Both the position numbers and the translations under genes were made by a program. From NCBI GenBank assembly GCA_026874595.1, contig CM049322.1:9532400-9596399 (forward strand): a stretch of 64,000 nucleotides of DNA, in the 5' to 3' direction. Of the stretch, positions 12,312-25,251 are shown one piece after another; position 1 is the stretch's first letter, and the number at the start of each line of letters is the position of its first letter. The DNA comes from Sipunculus nudus (Eukaryota; Annelida; Sipuncula; Golfingiida; Sipunculidae). A model generated the notes under the pieces. It saw only the letters and a program-made list of their open reading frames with translations. It made no database searches and was not told the origin of the DNA.

Positions 12312-13369
12312 GCTCAAAAAACACTAGAACGGAGATGATCGCATATCCTCCTGGCAGAGGCAGTAAAACAAATGAGATACTCAACAGGAACATATAGTTT
12401 GAGTATGCGATTAGGCTTAATCAGTTCACCCTGGTGTGTATGTTGCTCAGTTCGCATGAGGTTATCACAATCTTTTACTTTACAACACGTTATGTGACGA
12501 TTAGTACAGCTGACTTAATATATCACTCTCTTGAGCATTACAGGAACTAATTTAGCCTTAGGGATATTATTACATCTTATGTAAAACAGAAAAACAAATT
12601 CCCTTTTGATCTGAAACCCTCCAATGATTTTTTTATTGGTTATCTTTAAAAATATAGAAAAAAGGTTTACTTTATCATATTTTCTTCACTAAATAGACTC
12701 AAATATTGTGCATTGTGCACGGCTTTTGCAGCTTAATATTTTTGGGAAATAAAGATCATCAATCAATAGATAATTTATGCAAGATCTGCGTTTGCTGACT
12801 CTTATTACTATATAACAGTTTGTGCTATATTATGTCTTTGTACTGATTATCACCTATAAAATTTCGTAATCTATTAAAAATGGCCTAGCAATGGAAAAAA
12901 ATTGCAAAAGATAATTGGTCTCAGTTTTCTTCCCGGTAGAATAACAGACAAATTAGCATTTTGTAATAAATATTACAAATATTCTTTCTCATACTCTCAG
13001 TTTCTGATAGTAATGTCTTGACCTGCCTTTGCCTTTCCATGATTTACCCGATGGACCTTTATTTCGTTGGACACCAGTGCCCCGTGTGTTCTCTTACATT
13101 ACTATTGATACAAGACGATCTAGTACCAAATACCTAAGACAGTCAGTCAAGTCGTCCTCACTCAGAAACGCCAAACATCTCCCAATCCGTAGGCATTGTC
13201 GTACACCCTGCTGACTCTTCTAGACTTACTTCTTAAGCGTCTTGTATCAGTAAGTTAACCATGCTTAAGCAGGAGCGGCCAAGCCGGGAAGGAGTCTATA
13301 GCACCCTCTTGCCTGTTGACAGCTCAAGGTATCGGTAGCAGTGACCAGCCTTTATTTGTAATCTTTTCA

Positions 13370-13560
13370 TTCACTCTAGCCATCTAGGATCTCCAGCGGC
13401 TTGAGTCAAATTGGTAGATAAGGCAGATGTCATCTGCAAAATAGAGATATGTAAGTGCAACTGCAGGTGATCTGAGTGAACTGCATCGTCACAAAGACCG
13501 TTTCTCAGTCAACCTCCATCGTTGGCAGGACTTTAAATGCTTCTTGCCGTATAGGAACGT
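13370..13560 (-). mobile_element. Degraded LINE reverse-transcriptase fragment
   Basis: Read on the minus strand, 13,440-13,429 encodes FADD, inside the stretch LTYLYFADDICLI. This is the catalytic aspartate motif of non-LTR retrotransposon reverse transcriptases. A stop follows about a dozen codons later, and the surrounding frames are broken, so it is a relic. Weak RT-like remnants may continue left toward 13,030. The clade cannot be assigned from so short a piece. Confidence 0.6.
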
Positions 13561-13599
13561 TGATACATCTTAATATGCTTTGTGTCGTATAGTCTCGTG

Positions 13600-16500
13600 A
13601 CAGGACCAGATATAATATAATACTCTCCATCAATTATATCCGCACTGTTAATCATATGTTTGGCGACTTTTACATGCCTAGGTAACTTTTGAATGTTCAC
13701 TCAGTCTTTTCCTGCTAATTTCTGTCTTCTTCTTGTTTATGGGATCAAATAAGTACGTTTATCTGATACGTACTTGTTAATTTCCTTCCTGCAATAACAG
13801 TATTCTCACCTCTTTTTTGTTTATGGGATCGAATACGATAATCCGATTTGTACTTGTCAATTTCTTTTTCTGCAATAACAATATATTACTTAACTTCTGT
13901 ACTATAAAATGGGAACTGAACATTAAACTGATCCGATGCCCTCTTATTGTTGGACTATAATATCAGTGGGTAAGAGAAAAATAGAAATAAATTGGCAGAA
14001 CAACTTTTGTGCTAGGAACCAAAATGCACATCAAACTGATGACTTTATATTCATGCTCCACCAAAAATTCCTAGAGATGTTCGTCAGACATTCATGATCA
14101 GTTGTCTAGACATTAGAGAAAGAAGTATTTTTCTTTGATGACATACCGTATATGTCGTAATGAGGAAAATCAAAAAGTATGAGGAACTCAAACGTATCAC
14201 AATTCTTCGATAACCCCGGTCAATTAAGCATAGGGAAAAGATGAAAATTGACTGAAGTATCCAAACCTATGTTTCAACGCGGACGGTTTCAGTGAAAATG
14301 TCTGGCGTAATATTTCGTTTAGGTTCTGCAAATTTCACTTCAACAACACATACAAAATTCACCTTTTTTGACCATGTTTTTATTTTTTCTCACGCTGCAG
14401 GTGCGACTTGGTCATCAAAACCTTCCTGACGTTGATCCTCTTTAAAGCTGGTTCAGTGCCGGTTATAATGGTATTATAGTGGCATTTTAGACCTCTGACA
14501 TTACCAGCTTTAGAGTGCCTTTACATCTTGTATCGAGGACCGCACATTAACTTTCCAAGACGACATATTCAATATTGACGCCTCAAAGCCCACAAATGGG
14601 CTGTCACTTGACATATACCAGACCATTCGTAAGCTATTTAGTATTCTTTTGTAACGACAACTACCATGTGCACGAAAATGTCCGTTTTAACTCATCGCTT
14701 TAGAAAATCCCCATGCATGTTTGTCGAAATACATACAGGTTAGAGATATTAGTGTTGGCATGTTTTCAGTCCGGGTTACATCTGTACATTCCAACATACA
14801 TGAAATTCTATCGTTCAATCAAAATTATTAACAAGACTCGGCGTATAAATACAACACTTTTATTGATGACCTCAGAAATACATGCAGTAATTAAAGGCGA
14901 ACTCCTTTCTCGCGCGGATTTTGACAGTAACCTAAATTTTTGTCATGGTTCTGTGTCTATAGAAAATTCACGTCTCACAAAGCAACTTGTTCGTCTCTAA
15001 CAGGAACAAATTCACAGCAGTAAACACTAACATATAATCACGTGATAATAGGTCGTCGTTAAACAAGACCGCTTCATGAAGTTTCCTATGACCTAAATGG
15101 CTGCCCGCAAGGGGGTATTTCGGGGACCAGATTTAGCCGGTATTGGCATGATTCTTGACCTGCTGGCCTGCCAACATCTGGTTTATCTGGTAGAGTAAGA
15201 AGTATAGCATTATTTTAGAAAGAACTGTTCCATATTCATGAGATGAACCTTTGAATTCAACACACTGTAGCCAATTTCGGAAACTATTATATATGTCTGC
15301 CAATCCTCTTCTAGGGACAATTTTATATATCCATATTACTAAAATGTAACTTATATTCAGCTTTGGCAGATGGTTTTGCTTCTATAAATAATGTGATAAA
15401 GGATATTTTTATAAGAATGAATTTCACTGACGAGCATGACAACATGAATGCTTTTATTCACGTATTGTGTTCCACAAAGTTGACATATTTATCCGTGTAA
15501 TTGAAGAGTACCATTACGCATGGTCACTGGCTAAAGTGACCCGGAAGTTACCCCTTGCAACCTGTGGGTCAAAGGTCTTTCCAATATCAAATACGACTGC
15601 TCTTCTTTTATGATAATATTTATCAGCTTCCGTTCCTCAGAACTATTCACATAAGGAAGCATTTATTATAAAAAGACATGCAATTCCTATAACTACATCT
15701 TTGCATTATACATGGCTGTGTGCAAGTCATCATTTCTTACCATGACGTAACACATTTTCTTTCAACAACAAGAGTAATATACTCTGCAACACAGCGCTTG
15801 TAGAAAACACTAACAATTTGTTCCTTTAAATAGTTGCATATTTTCCTCTGATACGAACGGGGGGACCACACAATTTGTGTTAAAGATATGAAACCGTTAG
15901 AAATTCACACATTAATAAAAATGTATTCTCTTCAAATGGAAGCATAATGTTAATATCTAAAGCATCATCACTAAATTAAGCGAACTTTTGCATAATATTC
16001 GGCTGTCACCCCCTGAGAGTAAGGCTTGGACACAACACAAGGACACGTAAACAGATCTGCTACTTCGGTGATATATACAGTTACATAATCGATATATTAA
16101 TAATTACGCCTTTGTACAGACTATGTATATCTCCTATCTAACGCAGGCACGATTTTCTGTTTTCTACAACGTTTTTCCAGTGATCTTGATTTCGCAAATG
16201 CGACACACGCGAAAATTGTACAGTATTTACAGCATTCGTATTAAACGTGGTCAACTGCAGATAAGGTCGGTTACATTGGCTTTTTGCATTAATCCCTAAA
16301 GCCCGCAGTATTAAAAAAAGACATCACAACATCGTTATGTTGCGTCCGTTCGGCACGGTGATATGACTTCAATTTTGAAGGAACTTTTTAACTTGACAAC
16401 CTTTATAAAAGGCATGGACATGGTGTCTAATAAGCGGATCTAACATGACATGTATCTTTCACCGTGTTGTATTTTCATTTGTTCTCTCTTTCAAGAAAAT

Positions 16501-19500
16501 AAATATTTATTATGTATTTTAGATACTTGTTATTAAAACGGTGTGACAAATTGGTTGCGTGGATTGCTTACAGATAGTTCAAACGGAACTTGAGGGGATT
16601 AATCGACCTTCCTGTAATGACCAAGTTTTCAAACATATACAAAACTTCTTTGCACGATACACCCTGTTACTATGATAACTAATAAGCCCCCATTTGAGGC
16701 CGCTTAGCCCACTTGAGCCCAGGTGCCAAAAATAAAAAAATTAAAGCAGCATTCTCAACGGGTTGAAGCGCAGGCCTGATTTTGAATATTCTCAAACTGG
16801 CAGTTTTGATCCGCTAAGTAGATACAATGTTAGTTGCATATTGTAGGCTTTCTGTGAATCTGTATTAATTATTCTGGCGTAAGTGTATGTATATACAATC
16901 TGTATGGACTTTCATAGCTGATCTACTCAAGACATAATACTGCCTTTTTTTATATCTCTAATTGATATTTTACTGAAAATTGCTACCGGTATGGTTGTCT
17001 GTACAGATTTACAATTATAAATGTCTATTTCCCTATCATTAATTAGGACATAAACGCTTCCCAGGCCTGCAGTTTTTTGTGACACAGAATGTTTAAAAAT
17101 CAATAAACATTAACATTGTATCTACTCGCAGTTTTAAGTTTCTATATACACAACAGGGGGCAGCACCATCACGAGCGGTCCCTTTCCAACACTGTTACAA
17201 TGATACTGAAAATCTCCCAAATGTGGAGGCGAACGTATTCAAACATCACGCCCGAGGTGTGGCGGGTCAACGAACCAGGTAGTCTAAAACCGCCCCACTT
17301 CCTGCATATTCATTAGCTTTTGCATATGCTAATCAAGGTGACGGGTACAGGACTCATACTACATCAGGTATAAAAAATAACGGTGGAAGGAAATAACAGG
17401 TGCACTTTCCGCGGTTTTGGTTCATGAATATTCATTAAGTTTAACATATGTTAATCAAAAGGTATTATGAGTTTCCTACACACCAGATATGTAGCTCCTT
17501 ATTAGAAGTTGCCAATCGGGAATTAGCTCCTTGCAGATAAACATCATCAGTCCTCGAGTATTGAAAAAGCGGCAGTACTTGCCGACCCTTCGTTATTATA
17601 GACGTGACTCGACAGAAATAGGTGCGGGTTTTCTACATGTTATTCTTTATATAATCATAAGTAATTTATGTACAGAAACCCGATCTCACAGTGTAACCGT
17701 AAGAAATTCTCCTATGTACATACATATACACGTTTTCTTGCTTTAAACGATTCAAATTTGCATATTGACTTAGCAGCACCATACAAGTACCTGATACGTT
17801 TGACAGTAAATATCTATAATCCCGTATTTGTATATCTAAAAAGAAAAAAAAATTGGATATATATTAGAACTATCAAGTATGTATATCCGAAGGAAGGTGT
17901 CCGCTACAGGGAGGAAATGATGGGTTTATAATGAAATCTTTTGGTTAAATGCCGCAGGATGAAGCTGGTGCCAAAAGAATGCACCATTAAATTTGCAGAT
18001 GCTCTTGTGCGATATCATTGTCACAATATCCATCATTGGAAGGTGGCTCCTCCTGTGGTTGAAATTCGGAACCACCTTAAACATAGTTGACAATAATGAT
18101 GAAGAAAATCCAGAAGTGAAGACTGAGACTTTTAGATCACTGAGTTGGTGAATCGGTTCTTTTCTGCCACACCTCTCCATTCGTATTGTTGCTTGTATCC
18201 AATGGGGCAAATTTAATTCCTTCTACATAATCGTTCCTAGGCTGAAAGTGAACAGAAATAAACATCATAAGATTTCACATACAGGTGAAAAACACACTAC
18301 GAATGTGAGCTCCATGTACATTAATTTCACACGATTTATCCATTGTAACTTTTTTAATCTGTTATGTTATATATTTGAGTAGAATGAGGCTAAAACTTCC
18401 CCATCGAAACAAACATGTTTAAACGTACTTAAACTTAAGTCATTAAATCACTCTGAAATCACTTTGGTAACTTCACGACTATTACATTAAAATTTCCTTT
18501 TATATATTACTGAACGATTATCGAATTGCTTGATGAACAACAATTTTATGTATTAAAGTTAATCAGTAGTATTCTGATATAGAGACCATTTTGTTACATG
18601 AAGCAACGAAGCAATTGTTAAAAGCAAAAGCAAGTTTATTTTTACAGCAGATGTAATATACAGGGGCCGAGTTATAGATTCATGAAGAAGACCTTTCTTG
18701 TTTTAAATTTGATCTGTGCATCAACTGTGTATGAAACAGACTAAATTACTCAAAATCAAGTACTGTGTATTCAAAAATATATTTGTAGTGTTGTCATCAA
18801 CAAAACAAAAATAGAGCAAATCATAAGACTGGGTATTAAAGTAAACTTACTCTGGTTAAAAATGCAATGGATATCGTCTAGCGATTATATTTGAAATGCA
18901 TGTGACAAATCATTCATATTTCAATTTAGCATTCTTATGAATTCACTTAAATACGTTATGGATCTGTACATAGCGAACTTCATTGTAATGGGTTTGTCCG
19001 ATAACTTGGCCCCTTATTAATTTAGCCATGCTTTGTAAAGCAAAGGAACCCCATCCTGTGCAGATATAATAAATTATGTTTTAATTTGCATCTAGAAAAT
19101 AATGACTATCATAAAAAATGAAATGTTCTATATTCAATGAACACATACCAAACATAAAAGGTTAAGTCAAATAATCAAATCTGCAACATCATCATCATAA
19201 ATAAGATCATGAGATATATAGTGACTTATATATACATGTAAGTTAGTTTAATAGTAGAGATGTCTGAATATTTGATCAACATCACGTAGGAAATCAATGT
19301 GCCAGACATTTACATTCAGGCTGTACAAGGTTTTATCGTTCGAGTATATGTCCAAACCACTGGTAACATTTATCCATTAATATCCTGTCGCAAACAAATC
19401 TGTTGGTCAATAAATCCAATTTCGCTGATTAATCAGGAAAGTAATGTATTTCATGCCTGCCATTAGTGATACACATGTCGATACATATGGTTTCAACCTC

Positions 19501-20400
19501 ACTTTATCATCCTAGTCATTTTCACATTTTCTAAGTTTTTATTAAGTCTTTGCAGATGATCTTTACATTTCATAATTTACTGCATATAAACTGGTCCCTT
19601 AATTGATATGACTTTCAAAGTCAGTTTTGTTTTTCCTCGTAGATTAAATATTGTAGGGCGTGTATTACATTACAACGACTTAAAAAAAAACCAAATACAG
19701 TACCAATTTTGCTTTTTGTCATTTTTGAAATGGGTAAATAAGGCTATGCAAGCTATATCACACAGAACGTTACTTTATCATATTACGGGAAATGTACACA
19801 TCATATAGCCTTTTTATTCATGAGCAGCTGAACGTTAATGATGCTGCAATTTTATACAGAAATAAAGTTTCAGACATGTGCACAAAAGAAACATAAGTGG
19901 AAAAAATATTATAACAAGAATTAATACAAAGAATAAGAAAACACAACAAGCCAAATGATAGGTTACATAATGAATTGGTTAGATTTGTAAATGATAATGA
20001 AACATCATGCTCCGAGACATGTACGAAAAAGAAAGAGAACCACGACAAAGTGCATGCATATACAACCTGGAGGAACAGCCTGAGTCCGGAGTCAAATGGG
20101 AACCTGGTAGGAACCTGTCATTCCTTCATGATACCAAACATTATCTGCCTAATACAACCCAGCACCTGTTAGAATCACCATACATTTGGGAAGGGTAAAT
20201 CCATGACCTCACTTTTTGTCACTGTCTCTTGAATGAGGATTGGCCTGTTTTGTTGCAGCCTTATGAAAAGCATGGTATGTTTATAGGTGTAGGATCTCAA
20301 CCTCTTAATAATGGGGCCAATAATTCTCCAGTATTCATACCATTTAGTTAATGTAACATAAAAGGTTAACTTTAGCAATTTCAACATTTTTTCTTTCAGA
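13600..20400. other. Gene-free A+T-rich region
   Basis: I see no supported exon here. Open frames of 60-95 codons (for example 14,713-15,000 and 17,926-18,210) lack splice context, motifs and compositional bias, and are treated as chance. The only notable structure is an imperfect direct repeat at 17,304-17,336 and 17,429-17,461. Confidence 0.5.
17304..17461. repeat. Imperfect direct repeat with octamer-like core
   Basis: Two copies about 125 bases apart share TATTCATTA, then CATATG, then TAATCAA with similar spacing. The first contains TTTGCATATGCTAAT, which resembles POU-homeodomain sites. Function is not shown. Confidence 0.4.
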
Positions 20401-20475
20401 GCACTAGTAGGAATTGAACCAAGGACCCGAATTAAATGCATAAACCACATTGTTTCTTCAATTCTAGCGAAGAAT
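20400..20475 (-). mobile_element. tRNA-derived SINE relic
   Basis: On the minus strand, 20,420-20,410 reads GGTTCAATTCC, a perfect match to the RNA polymerase III B-box consensus. An A-box-like stretch (CAATGTGGTTTATGC) precedes it by about 20 bases, reminiscent of Leu/Ser tRNAs. No foldable functional tRNA was seen, so a decayed SINE is the best reading. Confidence 0.45.
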
Positions 20476-20612
20476 TTCAAACGCATAGATCCTGCTATAT
20501 AAGCATAGTTTTGTTTTAAATTGTTCCCCTATATCATTCCTTGTACAAATTCCTTGATTATTTAAAGAAAAATGTTTTATTTAAACTCTGTTTATGAATA
20601 TATTTCATTTTA

Positions 20613-20755
20613 TGTAGAACTTAAAAACTCGGCATGTATGAGTAAATTTTTTTTGCCAAAACTTCAGGAAGAACAGTGGTGCTCATATATATGTAGAACC
20701 TTAAATGTCGGGATGTATGAGTAAAGCTTCAAGAAGAAAAGTTTTGCTCATGAAT
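20613..20755 (+). repeat. Imperfect tandem repeat, two copies of about 75 bp
   Basis: Both copies share TATGTAGAAC, GGCATGTATGAGTAAA (or GGGATGTATGAGTAAA), CTTCA-GAAGAA and GCTCAT in the same order. Confidence 0.6.
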
Positions 20756-20940
20756 GTGTAATCCTTTTTATATAGATCTATCACTTATTATCTTTAAATA
20801 TAAAAAAAACATCATGACATTTTAAAGTAGGAACAAACCCAAAAGCTAAGACTATTTTTAAAGTGAGCTAAACGAAAACCTCACAAAACCCCTTAATGAA
20901 ATGTAATTACAGTCATTTAACTCCTAAGCTCAAGCATTCT

Positions 20941-20986
20941 GATATTAAATGCCTCATAAATGGAATGAAGCAAAACATTTAATATC
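20941..20986. repeat. Short perfect inverted repeat
   Basis: GATATTAAATG at 20,941-20,951 is repeated as its exact reverse complement at 20,976-20,986, giving an 11-bp stem with a 24-base loop. It lies in intergenic sequence with no known role. Confidence 0.6.
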
Positions 20987-22419
20987 AATAGTTCAACAAT
21001 CAGAATAAGCTGATTTATCCATGTGCTTTCTTTTAACAATCTTAGGAAGGACCTTGGATAAAGGACACATAAGGTTTAGATTCAGTGTAAGTTATGCTTC
21101 CAGCCAAAGCCATTAGTAGCATTCATATCTGTTTTTGGCTTATCAAAGATTATTCACACAACTTAAAATTACGGCCTTTTTAAATTCCAATTTTGTTTTT
21201 ATACAGTCTAGCAATAATAATGTCTAGTGTTTTTTGTAGGTTTCGATACTTATCAACCTTTCTTATTCCATAATTTTAAACTTTAATTTTTTTATTATTT
21301 CTTTGTTTGAAATTCTGCATTTTCTTGTTTTATTAAATGACTTAAGTGTTTCCTGGCATTACACAAATAACTAAATTTATTTAAGTAAATGGCCTAAAAC
21401 GATCTCAGTTAACTTGTGACTTAAGTGTTGAATAAATGAATCCCCTGACTGTCTGTGGAGCAAATCAGATTTGCTATTCAATAATCTGATCTCTGTCTGA
21501 TATAATGGAATGATAACAATAGGACATGAATGAGATGATTAATAAGAAAAGCAATCTGCGCTATCATGAGCATTTATAAAAACACTGGACGAAAAGTTTC
21601 CCTGAATAGCAAATTTGATAGGACAATGACATCGACTACCTTAAAAAAGTTTACTTTAGAGTACAAATAAAAATTAGTGTTTACATCACAGTTTTGCATA
21701 TTTTTAATACCTCATTAACACGTTATATTAACCACTTTCAGTTATAACACCACTGAAACATACCATTCCTGGGCACATATCACTGAAAGTGATCATGGAA
21801 ACCAGCAGGACAAAATTAATTTTCGGATAATATGCAAGAAACTTATGAAAACATCAAAACATTTTTATGACATTTTATGGTTCTTATAGGACCTTATTAG
21901 CCCTGGTAAAATGGACTGAAGCCATCTATGATCATTAATAGAAAAATTTTTTCTAGACTTTCATAACTTTCAATTAGGCAACTTTTATATTTTAAAGACC
22001 TATTAGGGGTTATATAATTTTTAAGTTAAAATTATCAGAGTGATCAGATTTCCCTGGCCCCTAATTTGTTTATGAAACACCTCCACCCTTATCAGATGGG
22101 ATAATTTAGTTAATGATACAATAAACTGTTCCACTGATATAGTTCTAAGAAGAAAGTACATGATAATTAATACTGGTAAAGAATATTAAACAAGGAAGAA
22201 AACATTTAAACACAGACTCCTGAATATTATTTTGAGTGATGCGAGATGTACATAGTTTTCATAGCAATACTAGTACTACACATACATAAATGCGCATGTT
22301 TGAAGCATAGAGTTGAGCTGCTCAGTTGGCAAAGTTGTAGCAGGGATATGGTTTTGCCAGCTAAGGACATGCAATATGCACCATCCAAGTCTATAATTAC
22401 AGATTTATTTTGCAACCCC

Positions 22420-22630
22420 TGACCCTCATATGCTAGAGCAAAAGCACGGCATTCTGGGAAAGAGAACAGCAGAGACTAGAGTATTGTGGGCTAAAAGCGA
22501 GATATCACTACAATATATGTGGGAATCATATTTTATGGATGTTTTGGATCAGATCTTGTTTTTGCTTATCCTGACATCATTGGCTAAAGCAAAAGCAGGG
22601 AATTCTGGGAAGAGAAATTTGGCAGACATT
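22420..22630 (+). repeat. Imperfect direct repeat with ZNF143/Staf-like motif
   Basis: Two segments share TCAT-GCTA-AGCAAAAGCA followed by an ATTCTGGGAA core. The first contains GCATTCTGGGAA (22,449-22,460), the reverse complement of the TTCCCAGAATGC core bound by vertebrate ZNF143. The second has AATTCTGGGAA near 22,601. Spacing is about 150 bases. The match to a factor is by motif only. Confidence 0.5.
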
Positions 22631-22885
22631 CACTGACTGTATGAAAAGCAGGATATCCACCGATATAATTGGCATATGATGAACGTCAATCAATCCATGG
22701 TGAACAGAATCCATCAATCAATTCAAGCTTATTCTTTTTTATATATTATCCCAACCGAGTTAGTTGACTATTTTCAGGTGCTTCAATCTAATGTGAAAAC
22801 CCCAGGGGTGTGGAAGGGTAAAGCACAGATAGCATCACATTCCCTTCCCTATTCCAGTTAGTTGACCGTTTTTCCCTTAGGTGTG

Positions 22886-22905
22886 TGCTGCCCCCTGGTG
22901 AGAGA
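22886..22905 (-). promoter_or_regulatory. CTCF-like motif
   Basis: The minus strand reads CTCACCAGGGGGCAGCAC, close to the core CTCF consensus, which is conserved across bilaterians. It stands alone in a long gene-free stretch between the lectin locus and the minus-strand membrane-protein gene, where a domain boundary would be plausible. Occupancy is unknown. Confidence 0.5.
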
Positions 22906-23040
22906 TTGAGGACCTATTGATGCTTACACTTCTCGACAGAGGCTGCTTCTCCTTGGGTGTATACTCTACCTGGTAACTACGCCCACCTTTTGATCCTGCA
23001 AGCTTCTCTTCATCACTGGAAATGAATATGCAGATCAAGT

Positions 23041-23155
23041 TAATTCTTGGCAACAATATGCAAAATAGTTGTAACCTTAGCAACAAACATGCAAATTAGT
23101 TGTAACTATAGTGACAAATATGTAAATAAGTTATAACCATAGTCACAAATGCTGC
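23041..23155 (+). repeat. Degenerate tandem repeat, about 30-bp unit, four copies
   Basis: Units contain (T/C)TTGGCAACA-ATGCAAAATAGTTGTAA and decayed versions, starting near 23,051, 23,081, 23,112 and 23,141. The decay is progressive from left to right. Confidence 0.6.
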
Positions 23156-23919
23156 TATTACATGTAATACGCTTATTTCTTTAACTGATAATAAAGCATT
23201 ATATTTATCAGACCACTTTAAATCAAGTAACTTGTTTGCAAATCAAATAAATCATTCTTAATAATTTTAATCAGATTTAATTTGATCAGAAAAATAAGGA
23301 AATCATATTTAACTGCATAGCATTTATGCATAACAAACTGAGCCCAAGAAACATGTCTCACTCTAAATGTAATGTAAATGAATTTTTTTTTCTTATTAAA
23401 TTACCATTGCATTTCTTATTCATTAACATTGAGTCATTTACTGCAAAGTGCTGATCACTTTGTCAATGCAAAAAATTAATGAAAAATATAAATTATATTT
23501 AATTGTAACTGGTTTCAGCATTTAAAACAATATCTGTCAATAAAAAAATGATCAATGAATTTTCATCATTTATCATCAGGAATTTCACAAAAGCACTGGT
23601 CATCTGTTAGTCCACACACTGTTAGTACTGATCTATACAAATCATAAGTCACTTTCGTTTGATGCATTGTGCATGTGTGTATGTTCAAATCCATAATCTG
23701 ATGCCCAGTAATCATTCACATGTATGTGATATTTACGGGTACTTTGTTCTGATTCTTATAATATTGTATTTAGTGCTTTTACAGAGAGACAGACAGTGCA
23801 AGAGAATGAATATACTAATTTACAGGTATATGGTGTAAATTGCCTTCTCTCCTATTGTAAGAACTAAAGTATCTCTAACCCCCTACTTCACATTATGCAA
23901 TCATAATAAACAAATCACT

Positions 23920-23930
23920 ATATATATATA

Positions 23931-23968
<38 letters not shown>
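23920..23968. repeat. (TA)n microsatellite
   Basis: Nearly uninterrupted TA array with one TGTG interruption, followed at about 24,013-24,036 by a (CT)n tract. Confidence 0.95.
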
Positions 23969-23972
<4 letters not shown>

Positions 23973-24377
23973 TGCCCTGTTTTTCTGTTATCTACCTCAT
24001 ATACCTTCTGCCTCTCTCTCTCTCTCTCTTTCTCTCACTCTCTGAACATTTCTTCAACATCACTAAACATATTATACTAGCAGTTTACCCATAATTTCAA
24101 ACTATCAGATGTGACGTCAAGGTTTAAGTGTGTACATAAAATGCCAGCCCCTATCCCCACCCGCTATTGGTTTTGAGAAACTTGGAGAAATTAAGCCAAA
24201 ATGTTTGAACAGGGCACAGAGTTCTGACAAGAAAGAAGTGCAGAGGACAGCATCCAGATGAGGCAGAAACAATCTGCAAAGAGGGATGGGCACCAAAGAA
24301 CAAGTATCAGAAAAGTTTGGAGCAGAATATCACTTTTTTTGACCATACATGAATCTTGAAATATAGTAGGATGGTGA

Positions 24378-24445
24378 TTGGTGTCCTGTCTGTCTGTCTG
24401 TCTGGTCACCCATCAGTCTGTCTGGCCATTGGTCTGTCTCTCTGT
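24378..24445 (+). repeat. (TGTC)n microsatellite, interrupted
   Basis: Repeated CTGTCTGTCTG with interruptions. It explains the open frames seen on this strand, which are not genes. Confidence 0.8.
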
Positions 24446-24724
24446 CACATTGTGCATCAATGTGCAACTCCATGTCACCAAGCAATTAATGTGGTCCATG
24501 CATGTCCCCCTCAGTCTGTCTATGTGTGTCTACAACCTTACTACACTTGTATCAGGGAATGTATCCACCCTCATATATTAAGATGGTGTAACCCCACCTG
24601 TCAGCGCCCTGTGCAGAATCAGCCTACAAACCCAACAAGTACACTTCCTGCCCCTCCATCTTATATCACCTGACTTTAACCAGCCATGATGGTCGTAACC
24701 GTCCCAGATGATTACGCTACTCAG

Positions 24725-24740
24725 AGGTCACTGGAGGTCA
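24725..24740 (+). promoter_or_regulatory. DR4 nuclear-receptor-type direct repeat
   Basis: AGGTCA CTGG AGGTCA: two perfect half-sites spaced by four, the layout bound by thyroid-hormone, LXR or CAR-type heterodimers. No gene is seen next to it. Confidence 0.45.
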
Positions 24741-24925
24741 CGCTATATCAAGTACAGAAGAGGCAGAGATACCGAGAGTGTACTGTCCCCTAATCAGAGT
24801 GACTGTCTGTATTGTAAGCCAGCATGGGGTAAAACTGTGAAAAGTCATCCATAACTCAAGATTCGCAGGGTATTGTGGACTCTATGAAATGTTTACTTAA
24901 GCATAGGATAATATTCAATCAGTCC

Positions 24926-25251
24926 TGCATGAAACAGGGTTTCCATGTGTGTTTATGCATGAAAAATCATTTATATGATTTTGAAACTGAGGTGTTTCCA
25001 TGTGTCTATCAGTGTATGTGCCTATATGTATGAAAATCACCACAGGAGTTAGATTCATAGATAAGGTGCATGAACTCAGGGATTTGGGGTAAAATGATGT
25101 CACTTCACCAATCTTTTTGTGGGAGACCAGATAGATCCACTGTACAAATATATAGGTCTGCCAGTTCATGCATATATGCATATATGCACACATGGAACCC
25201 CCAATTTGTTCATGCATACATGCACATACAAACACATGGAAACACTGCTTG
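24926..25251. mobile_element. Inverted-repeat element (possible MITE)
   Basis: The left end (24,926-24,963; GTTTCCATGTG then TATGCATGAA) recurs as a reverse complement at 25,208-25,251 with small indels. Arms are about 40 bases around an interior of about 245 bases. No target-site duplication was recognised. Open frames through it are products of the CATGCATA-rich sequence. Confidence 0.45.

Larger units (their letters stand above)
7673..12612 (+). repeat. Tandem duplication unit 2 (lectin locus, intact copy)
   Basis: This is the homologue of 41-4,520, in the same orientation. It carries the intact C-type lectin gene. Relative to unit 1 it has about 1.2 kb of extra sequence at about 7,885-9,095 and a long (TA)n tract at 9,852-9,909. 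It also has a longer intron 2 (775 bases against 189). Ends were judged by eye. Confidence 0.8.

Noticed and set aside
24356-24673. 105-codon plus-strand open frame rich in Cys and Val
   Set aside because: Translation of the TGTC microsatellite and its flank; no domain or splice evidence.
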